The notes: a model not told the origin generated them from the letters alone. DNA of 64,000 nucleotides from Cognatilysobacter tabacisoli (GCF_003586305.1 NZ_QXJI01000001.1:1612001-1676000), one strand, 5' to 3'. Positions 53,068-63,141 are shown, counted from the stretch's first letter. Numbers and translations: made by a program.

Positions 53068-54258
53068 TCAGCCGGCGCGCGCCTTCAGCGCGGTGACCGC
53101 CGGCAGCTCCTTGCCTTCGAGGAACTCGAGGAACGCGCCGCCGCCGGTGGAGATGTACGAGACGTCGCGCTCGATGCCGTACTTGTCGACCGCGGCCAGC
53201 GTATCGCCGCCGCCGGCGATCGAGAACGCCTTCGACGCGGCGATCGCGCGGGCCAGCGCCTCGGTGCCCTTGCCGAACGCGTCGAACTCGAACACGCCGA
53301 CCGGGCCGTTCCACACCACCGTGCCGGCGCCGCGGATCATCTCGGCGTAGCGCGCCGCAGTCTCCGGGCCGATGTCGAGGATCATGTCCCCGGCGTCGAC
53401 CGCATCGACCGCTTTGACCGTCGCCGGCGCGTCGGCCTTGAACTCCGGCGCGACGACGACGTCGGTCGGCACCGGGATCTCGGCGCCGCGCGCCTTCGCG
53501 TCGGCCATGATCGTGCGCGCGGTGTCGAGCAGGTCGGCTTCGACCAGCGACTTGCCGACGTTGTGGCCCATCGCGGCGATGAACGTGTTGGCGATGCCGC
53601 CGCCGACGATCAGCTGGTCGACCTTGCCGACCAGCGACTGCAGCAGTTCGAGCTTGGTCGAGACCTTGCTGCCGGCGACGATCGCCAGCAGCGGCCGCGC
53701 CGGGTGGTCGAGCGCCTTGCCGAGCGCGTCGAGCTCGGCCATCAGCAGCGGGCCGCCCGCGGCGACCTTCGCGTGGCGGATCACGCCGTGGGTCGACGCC
53801 TGCGCGCGGTGCGCGGTGCCGAACGCGTCCATGACGAACACGTCGCACAGCGCGGCGTACTGCTTCGCGAGCGCTTCGTCGTCCGTGCCCTCGCCGACGT
53901 TCATGCGGCAGTTCTCGAGCAGCACCAGCTGGCCGGGCTGCACGTCCACGCCGGCGACCCAGTCCTTGACCAGCGGCACGTCGATGCCAAGCAGCTCGGA
54001 CAGGCGCGCGGCCACCGGCGCGAGCGAATCGGCCTGGCTCCAGCTGCCTTCCTTCGGCCGGCCCAGGTGCGACATCACCATCACCGCCGCGCCCTTCTCC
54101 AGCGCCAGCGACAGGGTCGGCAGCGCGGCGATGATCCGCTGCTCCGAGGTGATCCGCGCCGGCTGGCCGTCGACGTGCTCGACCGGCACGTTGAGGTCTT
54201 CGCGGATCAGCACGCGCTTGCCGGCGAGGTCGAGGTCGGACATGCGGACGATGGACAC
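53068..54258 (-). CDS. pgk: Phosphoglycerate kinase
   Basis: A 396-residue two-domain glycolytic kinase. Motifs: [16 protein letters not shown] at the N-terminus, [45 protein letters not shown] (ADP/ATP lysines), [27 protein letters not shown] and the end [12 protein letters not shown] with [19 protein letters not shown]. The start is the GTG at 54258, since CTGGAGG lies six bases before it; the ATG at 54243, used by simple ORF logic, has no such site. Closely follows the Xanthomonas protein start. The gapA gene is 9 kb upstream on the same strand, separated by the DUF pair and nrdAB. Confidence 0.96.
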   Translation of the reverse strand: MSIVRMSDLDLAGKRVLIREDLNVPVEHVDGQPARITSEQRIIAALPTLSLALEKGAAVMVMSHLGRPKEGSWSQADSLAPVAARLSELLGIDVPLVKDWVAGVDVQPGQLVLLENCRMNVGEGTDDEALAKQYAALCDVFVMDAFGTAHRAQASTHGVIRHAKVAAGGPLLMAELDALGKALDHPARPLLAIVAGSKVSTKLELLQSLVGKVDQLIVGGGIANTFIAAMGHNVGKSLVEADLLDTARTIMADAKARGAEIPVPTDVVVAPEFKADAPATVKAVDAVDAGDMILDIGPETAARYAEMIRGAGTVVWNGPVGVFEFDAFGKGTEALARAIAASKAFSIAGGGDTLAAVDKYGIERDVSYISTGGGAFLEFLEGKELPAVTALKARAG

Positions 54259-54358
54259 GGGGGCCTCCAGGGGCATCGGGACGGGCGCGGGCGCCGAGCC
54301 CGCTATTGTCGCGGGCCGGCGCGGCGATGGGAACCGCGCCGCCGGCGCGGCGCGCGCG

Positions 54359-55813
54359 TCAGGCCGAGGGATTGCGGTCGGCCGGCTCGGGCGCCGCAGT
54401 GTCATCCACCGCGCGATCGCTCGCGGCATCGGCGGCATCGGCCGAATAGGCCGGGCGCGACACCCGCAGCAGCGTCAGCGCGAACGCGGCGACCACGAGT
54501 GCGCCGAGCGCGAGCACGCCCCACAGCAGCCAGGCCTTCCAGTCGCGCCGCGGCGAACGCGCGGCATCGCCGGCCAGCGGCTCCGTTCGCCCGAGGTATG
54601 CGGTGGTCGGCTGCCACTCGGCGCCGCGCTGCCGGCGGATCGCGGTGACCAGGTGCGGCAGCGGCGCGTCGGCCCGCGCCGCGTGCGCGCTGCCGGCCAC
54701 CAGCGTGTACGGCCCGGCGCCCTGGGCGACGAACACGACGACCTCGGGCCGGTAGCCCGCGCGCAGCCGCGGCGTGCCGTCGACGCTGCCGACCGTGCCG
54801 AGCCGCCAGTAGCGGTCGCGCACGACGGCGCCGAGCGCCCGCGCCGGCGAACGCCCGCCGTCGCCGTCGATCCGGTACGCGACCCACGGCGCGCTGCGCG
54901 GGCGCCAGTCGGCGTCCGCATCGTCCCGGCTCTCCAGCCGCCACTCGCCGGCGTGGTAGCCGTCGAGCGCAAGGTCGATCTGCTCGATCGGGAAACGCCC
55001 GCCGAGGTCGAACTCGAACGTCGTGCGCCCGTCGGCTTCCTGACGGCGCCCGTCCAGCGTCAGCCACGCCGTGGGCGCGGCGCCGACCGCGGACGCGAGT
55101 TCGGCCTGCACCGAGGTGATCTCGAACGCCTGGTCGAGGCGGTCCGGCACCAGCCGCAGGTAGCGCGCGCGCTGGTAGTGCGGCAGCAGCCCGTACAGCG
55201 CGACGCGTCGTTGCACCAGCCGCTGGGTTTCGCGGGTCAGGTCGACCAGCCGGCCGCGCGCGGCGAGCGGCTGCCAGCGGTCGAGGTCGTCGCTTGCCTC
55301 CACGCGCAGGCCGACGTCGAGCTCGTCGACCGGCTTCCACGTCAGGTACAGCGCGGTCACCGCCTCGCGCACGCGGCTGAGGTCGATCAGCACCGCGGTG
55401 CGCGGCGCGGTCGCCGCGGCCGGGTCGGTCACCTGCACGTCGACGCGGCGCAGGTGGCCGTCGGCATCGGCCTGCGTCGACAGCCGCCAGCCGCTGGACG
55501 GCGAAGGCGCGACGGCCGGCAGCGGGTACCACGGCAGCGCGATGCGCGGCGCCGGCCGCGCGACCGCGTTGTCCGGCGCGAACAGCGCCGTCGGCACGCT
55601 GCGGCCGTCGCCGTTGAGCACGTCGAGGTCGCGTATGTCGGCGCGGCCGACCTGGCGGTAGACCGCCTCATCGAGCACGACGCGGTACGCGCCGTCGCCG
55701 TCGCGGCCGAGCGTCAGCGGCCACTGCGCGGCGTAGTCGTCGCGCGGCGCGGCGGTGGCGGCGAGCGGGCCGAGCAGCAGGCCCAGCAGCACTGGCATGG
55801 TCAAACGCGTCAT
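54359..55813 (-). CDS. DUF3999-family exported membrane protein
   Basis: A 484-residue protein with a signal peptide ([14 protein letters not shown], residues 6-20) and a single C-terminal transmembrane helix at about 430-455 ([21 protein letters not shown] in pieces), leaving a large periplasmic beta-rich part ([35 protein letters not shown]). This is the DUF3999 pattern. Its ATG overlaps the stop of the DUF2339 gene (ATGA at 55810-55813), so they are translationally coupled; the two families co-occur widely. No function is established. They may form a membrane complex at the cell envelope. Confidence 0.85.
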   Translation of the reverse strand: MTRLTMPVLLGLLLGPLAATAAPRDDYAAQWPLTLGRDGDGAYRVVLDEAVYRQVGRADIRDLDVLNGDGRSVPTALFAPDNAVARPAPRIALPWYPLPAVAPSPSSGWRLSTQADADGHLRRVDVQVTDPAAATAPRTAVLIDLSRVREAVTALYLTWKPVDELDVGLRVEASDDLDRWQPLAARGRLVDLTRETQRLVQRRVALYGLLPHYQRARYLRLVPDRLDQAFEITSVQAELASAVGAAPTAWLTLDGRRQEADGRTTFEFDLGGRFPIEQIDLALDGYHAGEWRLESRDDADADWRPRSAPWVAYRIDGDGGRSPARALGAVVRDRYWRLGTVGSVDGTPRLRAGYRPEVVVFVAQGAGPYTLVAGSAHAARADAPLPHLVTAIRRQRGAEWQPTTAYLGRTEPLAGDAARSPRRDWKAWLLWGVLALGALVVAAFALTLLRVSRPAYSADAADAASDRAVDDTAAPEPADRNPSA

Positions 55814-58560
55814 CGCGCCTGCTCCGGTTCGAGGGGGCCGAGGTCGGGGTCGCGCGGCGGCTGCGGCGCGAAGTAGCCCACGACCGCGCACAGCGCGCCG
55901 TAGGCGAGGAACGAAACGATGCCGGTCAGGTTGCCCAGGTGCTGGCGGTCGACCAGCACCAGCTTGACCAGCACGACGCCCATCAGCACCGCGCCGGCCA
56001 GCCACAGCCCGCGCTGGCCGCGGCGCGAGCCGACGATCCAGCCGACGACGCCGAGCACGCTCCACACGACTGTCAGGCTGGTCTGCACGAGGTTCGAGCC
56101 GAGCATGCCGGCGCCCCACGGCACGTCGCCCCAGTGGTGGCAGGCGCGCAGCGTCGCGGCGGTGATCGACGCGAACCCGGCGAAGGCGAGCAGCGGCACG
56201 CGCCGCGCGCGCAGCCCGTCGGGCGCGCGGTCCGACGCGAGCCACGCCTCCAGCACGCCGAGCGCGGCGAGCTGCCACAGCTCGAGCGGATTGAGCACGC
56301 TGACCCACGGCAGCGGCGCGCTGCCGCCGAGCGCGGCGAGGCTGACCGCGCCGAGCGCGACCAGCACCGCGGCCGTCGCGCCCTGCGCGCTGTCGCGCCA
56401 CGCGTCGAAGCGCGCGCCGAACGGCATCGCCAGCGTACCCGGCCGCCGGTGCAGCAGCGCCGCGACGGCCAGCGTCGGCAAGGCGGCCGCGGCGAATCGC
56501 CATCCGTCACCGAGGCCCGCGACGCGCGCGGTTTCGTACGCGGCGAGGGACAGCGCCATCGTCCACGACGCCAGCCAGCCAACGTGTGCGGCGCCGCTGG
56601 CCTCGTCGTCGCGCGCGGCCAGCCGGCGCAGGGCCAGCACGCCGAACAGCGCGTACGCCGCCCAGGCGGCCCAGCCAAGGCCCGCGAACGGCTGCGCATG
56701 CGCCGCGTCCTGCCACCACGCCAGCGGCACGGCCGCCCACAGCGCGGCCGCAACCGTCCACGCCAGCGCGCGCGCCTCTACTCGGCGCAGCGCTTCCGCC
56801 GCGAGCCAGCCGGTCGCGGCCGACCACGCCAGCACCGCGTCGGCGCGCGCGTCGATTGCCACGAAACGCTCGATCTCGCCCAGTCCGCCGCGGGCCCACC
56901 ATGCCAGGCCCCACGCATAGAACAGCGCCGCCGCGGCGGTGGAGCCGGCGCGGTGGAAGCTCCACGCGCTGGCCAGCGCGGCGACCGCGATTAGCAGCGC
57001 GCCCATGAAGGCGCCATTGGCGATCGGCGCGCTGCCGGCGTCGCCGCTGCCGAACACGAACGCCAGCGCCGCGGCGAGCTGCAGCACGACGCCGGCGAAC
57101 ACCTGCAGCGCGCGCTGCTGGCGCAGGCCGAGCCACACCAGCCCGGCGCCTTCGAGCGCGAACACGCAGGCGGTCGCGCTGGCCGACAGCGCCAACGGCA
57201 CCGCGAGCGTCGCGAAGCCGACCGCCAGCACCGCGTACGGCGCAACCAGCGCGGCCAAGTGCTCGTATCGCCGCAGGGCGGCGGCGAGCAGCGCGTAGAT
57301 CGCGCCCAGCGCCAGCGCGCAGTACGCCAGCGGCAGCCGCTCACCGTCGAGCAGCGCGGCCTGCAGCGCGAACGCGACCAGCGGCGTGCCGAACAGCAGG
57401 CAGCCGTCGATCGCGTCGCGCCGCGCGGCGCCGCGACGGCGCGCGAATAGGATCGGGATCGCCAGGTACAGCGCGAAGAACAGCAGCAGGAACGGCTGCG
57501 TCGTCGCGTAATCGTCCGGCCGGTAGCGCAGCACGCCCCACGCGGTGCCGATCGCGAAGGTGAACACGAAGCCGAGCACGTTCAGCAGCCGCCACGGGCG
57601 CCACCACGCGATCGCCGCGATCGCGACGTTGAGCACCGCGTAGTACCCGAACAGCGCGACGTGGTTGCCCTGCCCGGTCGACAGCCAGATCGGCGCGAGG
57701 AAGCCGGCCAGCACCGCGAACACGGCCAGCGCCAGCGCGTTCTGCAGCACCGCCAGCACGCCCATGCCGGCGACCAGCGCCACGCTCAGCGCGAACGCGG
57801 CGCCGGCGGGCAGCAGGCCGTACAGCCGGAACGCGGCGAACACCACCAGCAGCAGCACGCCGATCGCGCCGCCCTGCAGCGCGAGGCCGAACGGCCGGCG
57901 CGCCTCGCGCTGGCGCCAGCCGAACACGAGCCCGCCGATCGCGGCGAGCGCGACCGCGCCCAACCGCAGCTCGATCGGCAGCGACAGCAGGCCGGCGTCG
58001 GTGGCGAACTTCAGCAGCGCCGCCACGCCGGCCAGCAGCACCAGCACGCCGACCTTGACCGGCAGGTTGCCTTCGGTGAACCAGCGCCGGGCGGCGCGGA
58101 AGGCGAGGTCGAACGGGTTCGGCGGCGGCGGGCGGCGTGCGTACGCGGGCGCGGCGCGCGGCGGCAGCGGCAGCGGCGGCGGCACCGGTGGCGCCGCGGC
58201 GTCCAGCGCGGCATCGGTCGCGGCGGGTGGCGCACCCGCGGACGCGCCGTCGAACACCGCGCGCGCCGGGTCGGTGGCGGCGCGCGGCGACGCCGGCGGG
58301 TTGCCGGCGGCGGGGGGTGGCGCGGCCACCGTGGGCGCCGCGGCGCGCGCGCGCATCCAGTCCTGCAGCGTCGGCTCGCTGTCGGCCAAGGGGGCGGGCT
58401 CGGCGGCTGCGGCCGGCGATGCACGCGAGGCCAAACCGGCGACCTGCGCCTCCAGCGCCGCGACCCGGCGTCGCAGGCCAGCGACCATCACCAGCGCGAT
58501 CACCAGCAGCACCGGCACGGCCAACAGGGCCAGCACCAGCAATCCGATCAGTCCCGACAT
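55810..58560 (-). CDS. DUF2339-family polytopic membrane protein
   Basis: A 916-residue inner-membrane protein. After a first hydrophobic helix (residues 3-30) comes a coiled-coil start (VAALEAQVAGL) and a Pro/Ala-rich linker to about residue 140. From there to the end there are more than twenty hydrophobic segments (e.g. GVLVLLAGVAALLKFATDAGLL, SLPIELRLGAVALAAIGG), the hallmark of DUF2339. The ATG at 58560 has GGGGACGGGG before it; the ORF begins at a GTG 15 bases earlier. It is the first gene of a two-gene unit with the DUF3999 protein. Function unknown. Confidence 0.87.
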   Translation of the reverse strand: MSGLIGLLVLALLAVPVLLVIALVMVAGLRRRVAALEAQVAGLASRASPAAAAEPAPLADSEPTLQDWMRARAAAPTVAAPPPAAGNPPASPRAATDPARAVFDGASAGAPPAATDAALDAAAPPVPPPLPLPPRAAPAYARRPPPPNPFDLAFRAARRWFTEGNLPVKVGVLVLLAGVAALLKFATDAGLLSLPIELRLGAVALAAIGGLVFGWRQREARRPFGLALQGGAIGVLLLVVFAAFRLYGLLPAGAAFALSVALVAGMGVLAVLQNALALAVFAVLAGFLAPIWLSTGQGNHVALFGYYAVLNVAIAAIAWWRPWRLLNVLGFVFTFAIGTAWGVLRYRPDDYATTQPFLLLFFALYLAIPILFARRRGAARRDAIDGCLLFGTPLVAFALQAALLDGERLPLAYCALALGAIYALLAAALRRYEHLAALVAPYAVLAVGFATLAVPLALSASATACVFALEGAGLVWLGLRQQRALQVFAGVVLQLAAALAFVFGSGDAGSAPIANGAFMGALLIAVAALASAWSFHRAGSTAAAALFYAWGLAWWARGGLGEIERFVAIDARADAVLAWSAATGWLAAEALRRVEARALAWTVAAALWAAVPLAWWQDAAHAQPFAGLGWAAWAAYALFGVLALRRLAARDDEASGAAHVGWLASWTMALSLAAYETARVAGLGDGWRFAAAALPTLAVAALLHRRPGTLAMPFGARFDAWRDSAQGATAAVLVALGAVSLAALGGSAPLPWVSVLNPLELWQLAALGVLEAWLASDRAPDGLRARRVPLLAFAGFASITAATLRACHHWGDVPWGAGMLGSNLVQTSLTVVWSVLGVVGWIVGSRRGQRGLWLAGAVLMGVVLVKLVLVDRQHLGNLTGIVSFLAYGALCAVVGYFAPQPPRDPDLGPLEPEQAR

Positions 58561-58642
58561 CCCCGTCCCCGGCACCCCTGTCCTGCGCGCACGTTACACC
58601 AGCACCGCGGCGGCCGTTCAGCGACGGGCGTCGCCGAATGAA

Positions 58643-58690
58643 ACCTACATTTCGTGTTGACGCACTCCATCCACCCCACTATGTTGTGGC
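58643..58690 (+). promoter_or_regulatory. Pair of NrdR-box-like sites
   Basis: ACCTACATTTCGTGTT (58643-58658) and CCCACTATGTTGTGGC (58675-58690) each resemble the NrdR consensus (ACAC-WATAT-TWGTGT). Their GTG ends are exactly 32 bases apart, the three-helical-turn spacing usual for NrdR pairs. The second covers the -10 box. Each site deviates from consensus at several positions, so the call rests on spacing and context. Confidence 0.45.
58657..58685 (+). promoter_or_regulatory. Sigma-70 promoter of nrdAB
   Basis: TTGACG (58657-58662) and TATGTT (58680-58685) with a 17-base spacer. Transcription would begin about 58692, at the 5' end of the cobalamin riboswitch, so promoter and aptamer fit each other. 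Confidence 0.7.
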
Positions 58691-58903
58691 AGTCGGTGCC
58701 GGCCTCGCGGTCGGCTTAAAAGGGAAGTCCGGTGCGGCGCGGCCAGTCAGGCCGATCCAATTCCGGCACTGCCCCGCAGCGGTAAGTGGAAACGACCGCC
58801 GTCACATGCACTGGGGCCCCGCGCCCTGGGAAGCGACGGCCAGTAGGCGATGCGGTGCGCACGGCGCACGCGTCCGGTCCACGAGTCCGAAGACCTGCCG
58901 ACA
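58691..58903 (+). promoter_or_regulatory. Cobalamin (B12) riboswitch
   Basis: The order of conserved blocks is right for the adenosylcobalamin aptamer: TTAAAAGGGAA at 58716-58726, CCGGTGC, then CCGGCACTGCCCCGCAGCGGTAAGTG in the 58760-58790 area, a CACTGG...CTGGGAAG block, and the B12-box end CCGAAGACCTGCCG by 58900. GTCGG (58692-58696) pairs with CCGAC (58898-58902) to close the structure. It precedes nrdAB, a B12-independent reductase; this class normally shuts such genes down when B12 is plentiful. Confidence 0.9.
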
Positions 58904-59168
58904 GCCGCGCGAAGCACACCGCGCGGTGACCGGCCAGCGAGTCCTCGGGGGAGGACGGTCGGTGTCGCACGGCGCCGGCCACTCAGTCGCCGCGGCGGGC
59001 CGTCTCGGCCTGCGCGACACCCGCACCCCACCCTCCGGATTCCGCGCCCGCGGGGGCGTGGCGGTGCCGTCGGCGCGATGCCTTTCGCGCGCCGCCGGTG
59101 CATCCGCGTTCCCGTGCGTCGTCCCCGAGGGAGGGGCGGCGAACGTGCGCCATGCACTGGAGACCGCC

Positions 59169-61682
59169 ATGACCGTTCCGTCCGACGTCGACCTCGTCGA
59201 GCCCGTCGCCGCATCCGCTGCCGACGCCGCCGCAGCCACCCCCGCTCCGCCCGCCCCCGGCTTCGCGCTGACGCCGCCGGCGACCAGCCTGACGATGACC
59301 GTGACCAAGCGCAGCGGCCGGCGCGAGCCGGTCGACCTCAACAAGATCGTGCGCGCGGTCCAGCGCAACGCCGAGGGCCTGTACGCGGTCGACCCGATGC
59401 GCGTGGCGACGCGCACGATCTCCGGCCTGTACGACGGCGCCAGCACGTGCGAGCTCGACGAGCTGTCGATCCGCACCGCCGCGCTGCTGACTGCCGAGGA
59501 GCCCGAGTACGGGCGACTGGCGGCGCGATTGCTCGCGCAGGTGATCGAGAAGGAGGTCGCCGGGCAGGAGATCCACGCGTTCTCGCAGTCGGTGCAACGC
59601 GGCGTCGACGCCGGCCTGATCAACGACCGCCTGCTGGCGTTCGTGCAGGCGCACGCGCGCAAGCTCAACGACGCGATCGACCCGGCGCTGGACCAGCGCT
59701 TCGACTACTTCGGCCTGCGCACGCTGTACGACCGCTACCTGCTGCGCCACCCGACCGCGCGCACGGTGATCGAGACGCCGCAGCAGTTCTTCCTGCGCAT
59801 CGCCTGCGCGCTAAGCGAGGACGTCGGCGACGCGCTGGCGCTGTACCGGCGCATGGCGCAGCTGGACTACCTGCCGTCGTCGCCGACGCTGTTCAACGCC
59901 GGCACGACGCACGAGCAGCTGTCGAGCTGCTTCCTGCTCGACTCGCCCGAGGACTCGCTCGAGAGCATCTACCGGCGCTACATGGACGTGGCCAAGCTGA
60001 GCAAGTTCAGCGGCGGCATCGGCCTGAGCTACACCCGCATCCGCTCGCGCGGCTCGCTGATCCGCAGCACCAACGGCCTGAGCAACGGCATCGTGCCGTG
60101 GCTGAAGACGCTCGACGCCTCGGTCGCCGCGGTCAACCAGGGCGGCAAGCGCAAGGGCGCGGCCTGCGTGTACCTGGAGCCGTGGCACGCCGACGTCGAG
60201 GAGTTCCTCGAGCTGCGCGACAACACCGGCGACGAGGCGCGGCGCACGCACAACCTCAACCTCGCCAACTGGATCCCGGACGAGTTCATGCGCCGGGTCG
60301 AGGCCGACGGCGACTGGTCGCTGTTCGACCCGCACCGGGTGCCGCAGCTGACCGACCTGTGGGGCGACGCGTTTGACCGCGCCTACCGCGCCGCGGAAGC
60401 CGCCGGCCTGGCCGTTCGAACCGTCAAGGCGCGCGAGCTGTACGCGCGGATGATGCGCAGCCTCGCGCAGACCGGTAACGGCTGGATGAACTTCAAGGAC
60501 AAGTCCAACCGCTCGTGCAATCAGACCCTGCGCGACGGCAACGTCGTGCACCTGTCGAACCTGTGCACCGAGATCCTCGAGGTCACCTCGCAGGACGAGA
60601 CCGCGGTGTGCAACCTCGGTTCGATCAACCTGTCGCACCACGTCGAGCTGTTCGCCGACGGCCCCGTGCACGGGGACGCGGGACGGGCGTCGATCGGCCG
60701 CTTCGACTTCGACCGGCTGGCCGAAACCGTGCGACTTGCGGTGCGCCAGCTCGACCGCGTGATCGACCTGAACTACTACCCGATCGAGACCGCGCGAAAC
60801 GCCAATCTGAAGTGGCGCCCGGTCGGGCTCGGCGTGATGGGCCTGCAGGACGTGTTCTTCAAGCTGCGCCTGCCGTTCGATTCCGACGCCGCGCGCACGC
60901 TGTCGCGCGAGATCGCCGAGGCGGTCTATTTCCACGCGCTGTCGGCGTCGAACGAGCTGGCCATCGAACGCGGCGCGCATCCTGCGTTCGCCGACACCCG
61001 CGCGTCCGTGGGCGAGCTGCAGTTCGACGCGTGGGGCGTGGCGCCGTCGCAGCCGGAGCGCTGGGACGCGCTGCGCGTGCGGATCCGCGAACGCGGGCTG
61101 CGCAACTCGCTGCTGATCGCGATCGCGCCGACCGCGACGATCGCGTCGATCGCCGGCTGCTACGAGTGCATCGAGCCGCAGGTGTCGAACCTGTTCAAGC
61201 GCGAGACGCTGTCGGGCGACTTCCTCGTCGTCAACCGCTACCTGGTCGAGGAGCTCAAGGCGCTGGGCCTGTGGACCGCCGAGCTGCGCGACGCGGTCAA
61301 GCTGGCCGAGGGCTCGATCCAGGGGTTGGCGCAGATCCCCGAGTCGCTGCGGCAGGTCTACCGCACCGCGTGGGAGCTGCCGATGCGCTCGCTGATCGAC
61401 ATGGCCGCCGAGCGCGGCGCGTTCATCGACCAGAGCCAGTCGCTCAACCTGTTCATCGAGAGCCCGAACATCGGCCAGCTGTCGTCGATGTACATGTACG
61501 CGTGGAAGCAGGGGCTCAAGACCACCTACTACCTGCGCTCGCGCCCGGCCACGAAGATCGCCAAGGCCACCGTGTCGGCCGGCGCGATGCAGGAGCCGCG
61601 CACTGCGTATGCAGACACCGCGTCGGCCGAGTCGATCGCCTGCTCGCTGGAAAACCCCGAAAGCTGCGAGGCGTGCCAGTAG
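59169..61682 (+). CDS. nrdA: Class Ia ribonucleoside-diphosphate reductase, alpha subunit
   Basis: An 837-residue subunit that reduces ribonucleotides to deoxyribonucleotides. Residues 35-130 are an ATP cone for allosteric control (MTVTKRSGRREPVDLNKIV). The barrel has the active-site LSSCFLLD cysteine, FSGGIGLSYTRIRSRG, NLCTEI with the radical Cys and Glu, AVCNLGSINLSHH and the tyrosine pair near QGLKTTYYLRSRPA. The C-terminus ESCEACQ is the redox-active CxxC tail. The ATG at 59169 has TGGAG six bases upstream; the frame is open for 1 kb further, through the riboswitch, but that is not coding. It is coupled with nrdB 124 bases downstream and controlled by the riboswitch. Confidence 0.96.
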   Translation: MTVPSDVDLVEPVAASAADAAAATPAPPAPGFALTPPATSLTMTVTKRSGRREPVDLNKIVRAVQRNAEGLYAVDPMRVATRTISGLYDGASTCELDELSIRTAALLTAEEPEYGRLAARLLAQVIEKEVAGQEIHAFSQSVQRGVDAGLINDRLLAFVQAHARKLNDAIDPALDQRFDYFGLRTLYDRYLLRHPTARTVIETPQQFFLRIACALSEDVGDALALYRRMAQLDYLPSSPTLFNAGTTHEQLSSCFLLDSPEDSLESIYRRYMDVAKLSKFSGGIGLSYTRIRSRGSLIRSTNGLSNGIVPWLKTLDASVAAVNQGGKRKGAACVYLEPWHADVEEFLELRDNTGDEARRTHNLNLANWIPDEFMRRVEADGDWSLFDPHRVPQLTDLWGDAFDRAYRAAEAAGLAVRTVKARELYARMMRSLAQTGNGWMNFKDKSNRSCNQTLRDGNVVHLSNLCTEILEVTSQDETAVCNLGSINLSHHVELFADGPVHGDAGRASIGRFDFDRLAETVRLAVRQLDRVIDLNYYPIETARNANLKWRPVGLGVMGLQDVFFKLRLPFDSDAARTLSREIAEAVYFHALSASNELAIERGAHPAFADTRASVGELQFDAWGVAPSQPERWDALRVRIRERGLRNSLLIAIAPTATIASIAGCYECIEPQVSNLFKRETLSGDFLVVNRYLVEELKALGLWTAELRDAVKLAEGSIQGLAQIPESLRQVYRTAWELPMRSLIDMAAERGAFIDQSQSLNLFIESPNIGQLSSMYMYAWKQGLKTTYYLRSRPATKIAKATVSAGAMQEPRTAYADTASAESIACSLENPESCEACQ

Positions 61683-61806
61683 GCGCGCACCGCACCACAC
61701 CGCCTCCCTTCCCTTCAGCCGGCCGGCGCGACCGCGGTCCGCTTCCTCCCCCGCCGACCGCGACCGCCGCCCGCGCTGAAGGGCGGGCCCCACCGAGACC
61801 CGAACG

Positions 61807-62826
61807 ATGACCGACCCCGCCGCGCCCCGCCTGCTCGACCCCGGCTTCGACCTGACCCTGCGGCCGATGCGCTACCCGCAGTTCTACGAGATGTACCGCG
61901 ACGCCGTGCGCAACACCTGGACGGTCGAGGAGGTCGACTTCGCGCTCGACGTCAACGACCTCAAGCACAAGCTCGGCCCGGCGGAGCGCCACCTGATCGA
62001 GCGGCTGGTCGCGTTCTTCGCCACCGGCGACTCGATCGTGTCAAACAACCTGGTGCTGAACCTGTACCAGCACATCAACGCGCCGGAAGCGCGCATGTAC
62101 CTGTCGCGCCAGCTGTACGAGGAGGCGCTGCACGTGCAGTTCTACCTGACCCTGCTCGACACCTACCTGCCCGACCCGGTCGCGCGCGCCAAGGCGTTCG
62201 CCGCGATCGAGAACATCCCGTCGATCCGCGCCAAGGCCGCGTTCTGCTTCCGGTGGATGGACTCGATCCAGTCGCTGCAGCGGCTGGGCACGCGCGACGA
62301 CCGCCGGCGATTCCTGCTGAACCTGGTCTGCTTCGCGTGCTGCATCGAGGGCCTGTTCTTCTTCGCCGCGTTCGCCTACGTCTACTACCTGCGCTCGCGC
62401 GGGCTGCTGCACGGGCTGGCGTCCGGTACCAACTGGGTGTTCCGCGACGAGAGCGGGCACATGGCGTTCGCGTTCGAGGTGATCCGCACCGCGCGCAGCG
62501 AGGAGCCGGACCTGTTCGACGCCGACCTGCAGGCACAGGTCGTGCGCATGCTCGAGGACGCGGTCGAGTGCGAGATGGCGTTCGCCGAGGACGTGCTGTC
62601 GGGCGGGGTGGCCGGCCTGTCGACCCGCGACATGCGCCAGTACCTGCAGTACGTCGCCGACCAGCGGCTCGCCCAACTCGGCCTGCCGCGGCACTTCGGC
62701 GCCAGCAACCCGTTCGCCTTCATGGACCTGCAGGACGTGCAGGAGGTCACCAACTTCTTCGAGCGCCGCGTGTCGGCATACCAGGTCGGCGTGCAGGGCG
62801 AGGTCGCGTTCGACGCGGCGTTCTGA
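61807..62826 (+). CDS. nrdB: Class Ia ribonucleoside-diphosphate reductase, beta subunit
   Basis: A 339-residue ferritin-like subunit that holds the diiron-tyrosyl radical cofactor. Iron ligands and radical site are intact: the LYEEALHVQFYLTLLD segment gives Glu106, His109 and Tyr113 (spacing as in E. coli Glu115-His118-Tyr122), and the second pair is in EGLFFFAAFAYVYYL and DESGHMAFAFE. The radical Tyr marks class Ia/Ib with an iron (or manganese) centre, independent of B12. The C-terminus TNFFERRVSAYQVG leads to the tail that docks on NrdA. It shares the nrdA promoter and riboswitch. Confidence 0.96.
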   Translation: MTDPAAPRLLDPGFDLTLRPMRYPQFYEMYRDAVRNTWTVEEVDFALDVNDLKHKLGPAERHLIERLVAFFATGDSIVSNNLVLNLYQHINAPEARMYLSRQLYEEALHVQFYLTLLDTYLPDPVARAKAFAAIENIPSIRAKAAFCFRWMDSIQSLQRLGTRDDRRRFLLNLVCFACCIEGLFFFAAFAYVYYLRSRGLLHGLASGTNWVFRDESGHMAFAFEVIRTARSEEPDLFDADLQAQVVRMLEDAVECEMAFAEDVLSGGVAGLSTRDMRQYLQYVADQRLAQLGLPRHFGASNPFAFMDLQDVQEVTNFFERRVSAYQVGVQGEVAFDAAF

Positions 62827-63141
62827 CGCGCCGCGAAACGACGGATTGCGCGGCGCGCGGCAAGGCGCGTCGCGCAGGGTTGCCCGGCGCGCCGATGCGC
62901 GTGGGCAATGGAATGGGTGGCAGGACGCCGCCCAGGGATGGCCGGAGCGCCATCGGCCGCGACCGGAGCGTCGCGGCGGTCACGGCAGGACGCCACAGGG
63001 GACGGCACGACGCCGTCGACAATGGCGACACGGACGTCGCCGACTTCGATCTTTCGTTGTCCTGGCGCGCGCCGGGCGACTGACCCAGACGACGAAGCCC
63101 CGGCGAACCGGGGCTTCGTAGGGGTGCGCGGTGGCGGCGGC
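62827..63141. other. Intergenic region between nrdB and gapA
   Basis: About 315 bases without a gene. Apart from the hairpin at 63092-63119 nothing recognisable is present; no repeat, RNA or small reading frame with coding character was found. Confidence 0.6.
63092..63119. terminator. Bidirectional hairpin between nrdB and gapA
   Basis: A perfect 12-bp stem ACGAAGCCCCGG/CCGGGGCTTCGT with a CGAA tetraloop between convergent genes. It has no T-run, so its strength as a terminator is judged from the stem alone. Confidence 0.65.

Larger units (their letters stand above)
58561..59168. other. Regulatory region upstream of nrdA
   Basis: 608 bases without a protein gene between the divergent DUF2339 and nrdA genes. 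It contains a sigma-70 promoter, two NrdR-box-like sites and a cobalamin riboswitch, each listed separately. About 265 bases between the aptamer and nrdA remain; they are GC-rich and contain GC-only inverted repeats that may act as the expression platform. Confidence 0.8.

Noticed and set aside
58137-59168. A 1-kb N-terminal extension of NrdA
   Set aside because: The open frame crosses a promoter and a cobalamin riboswitch; normal NrdA length and the ribosome-binding site support the start at 59169.
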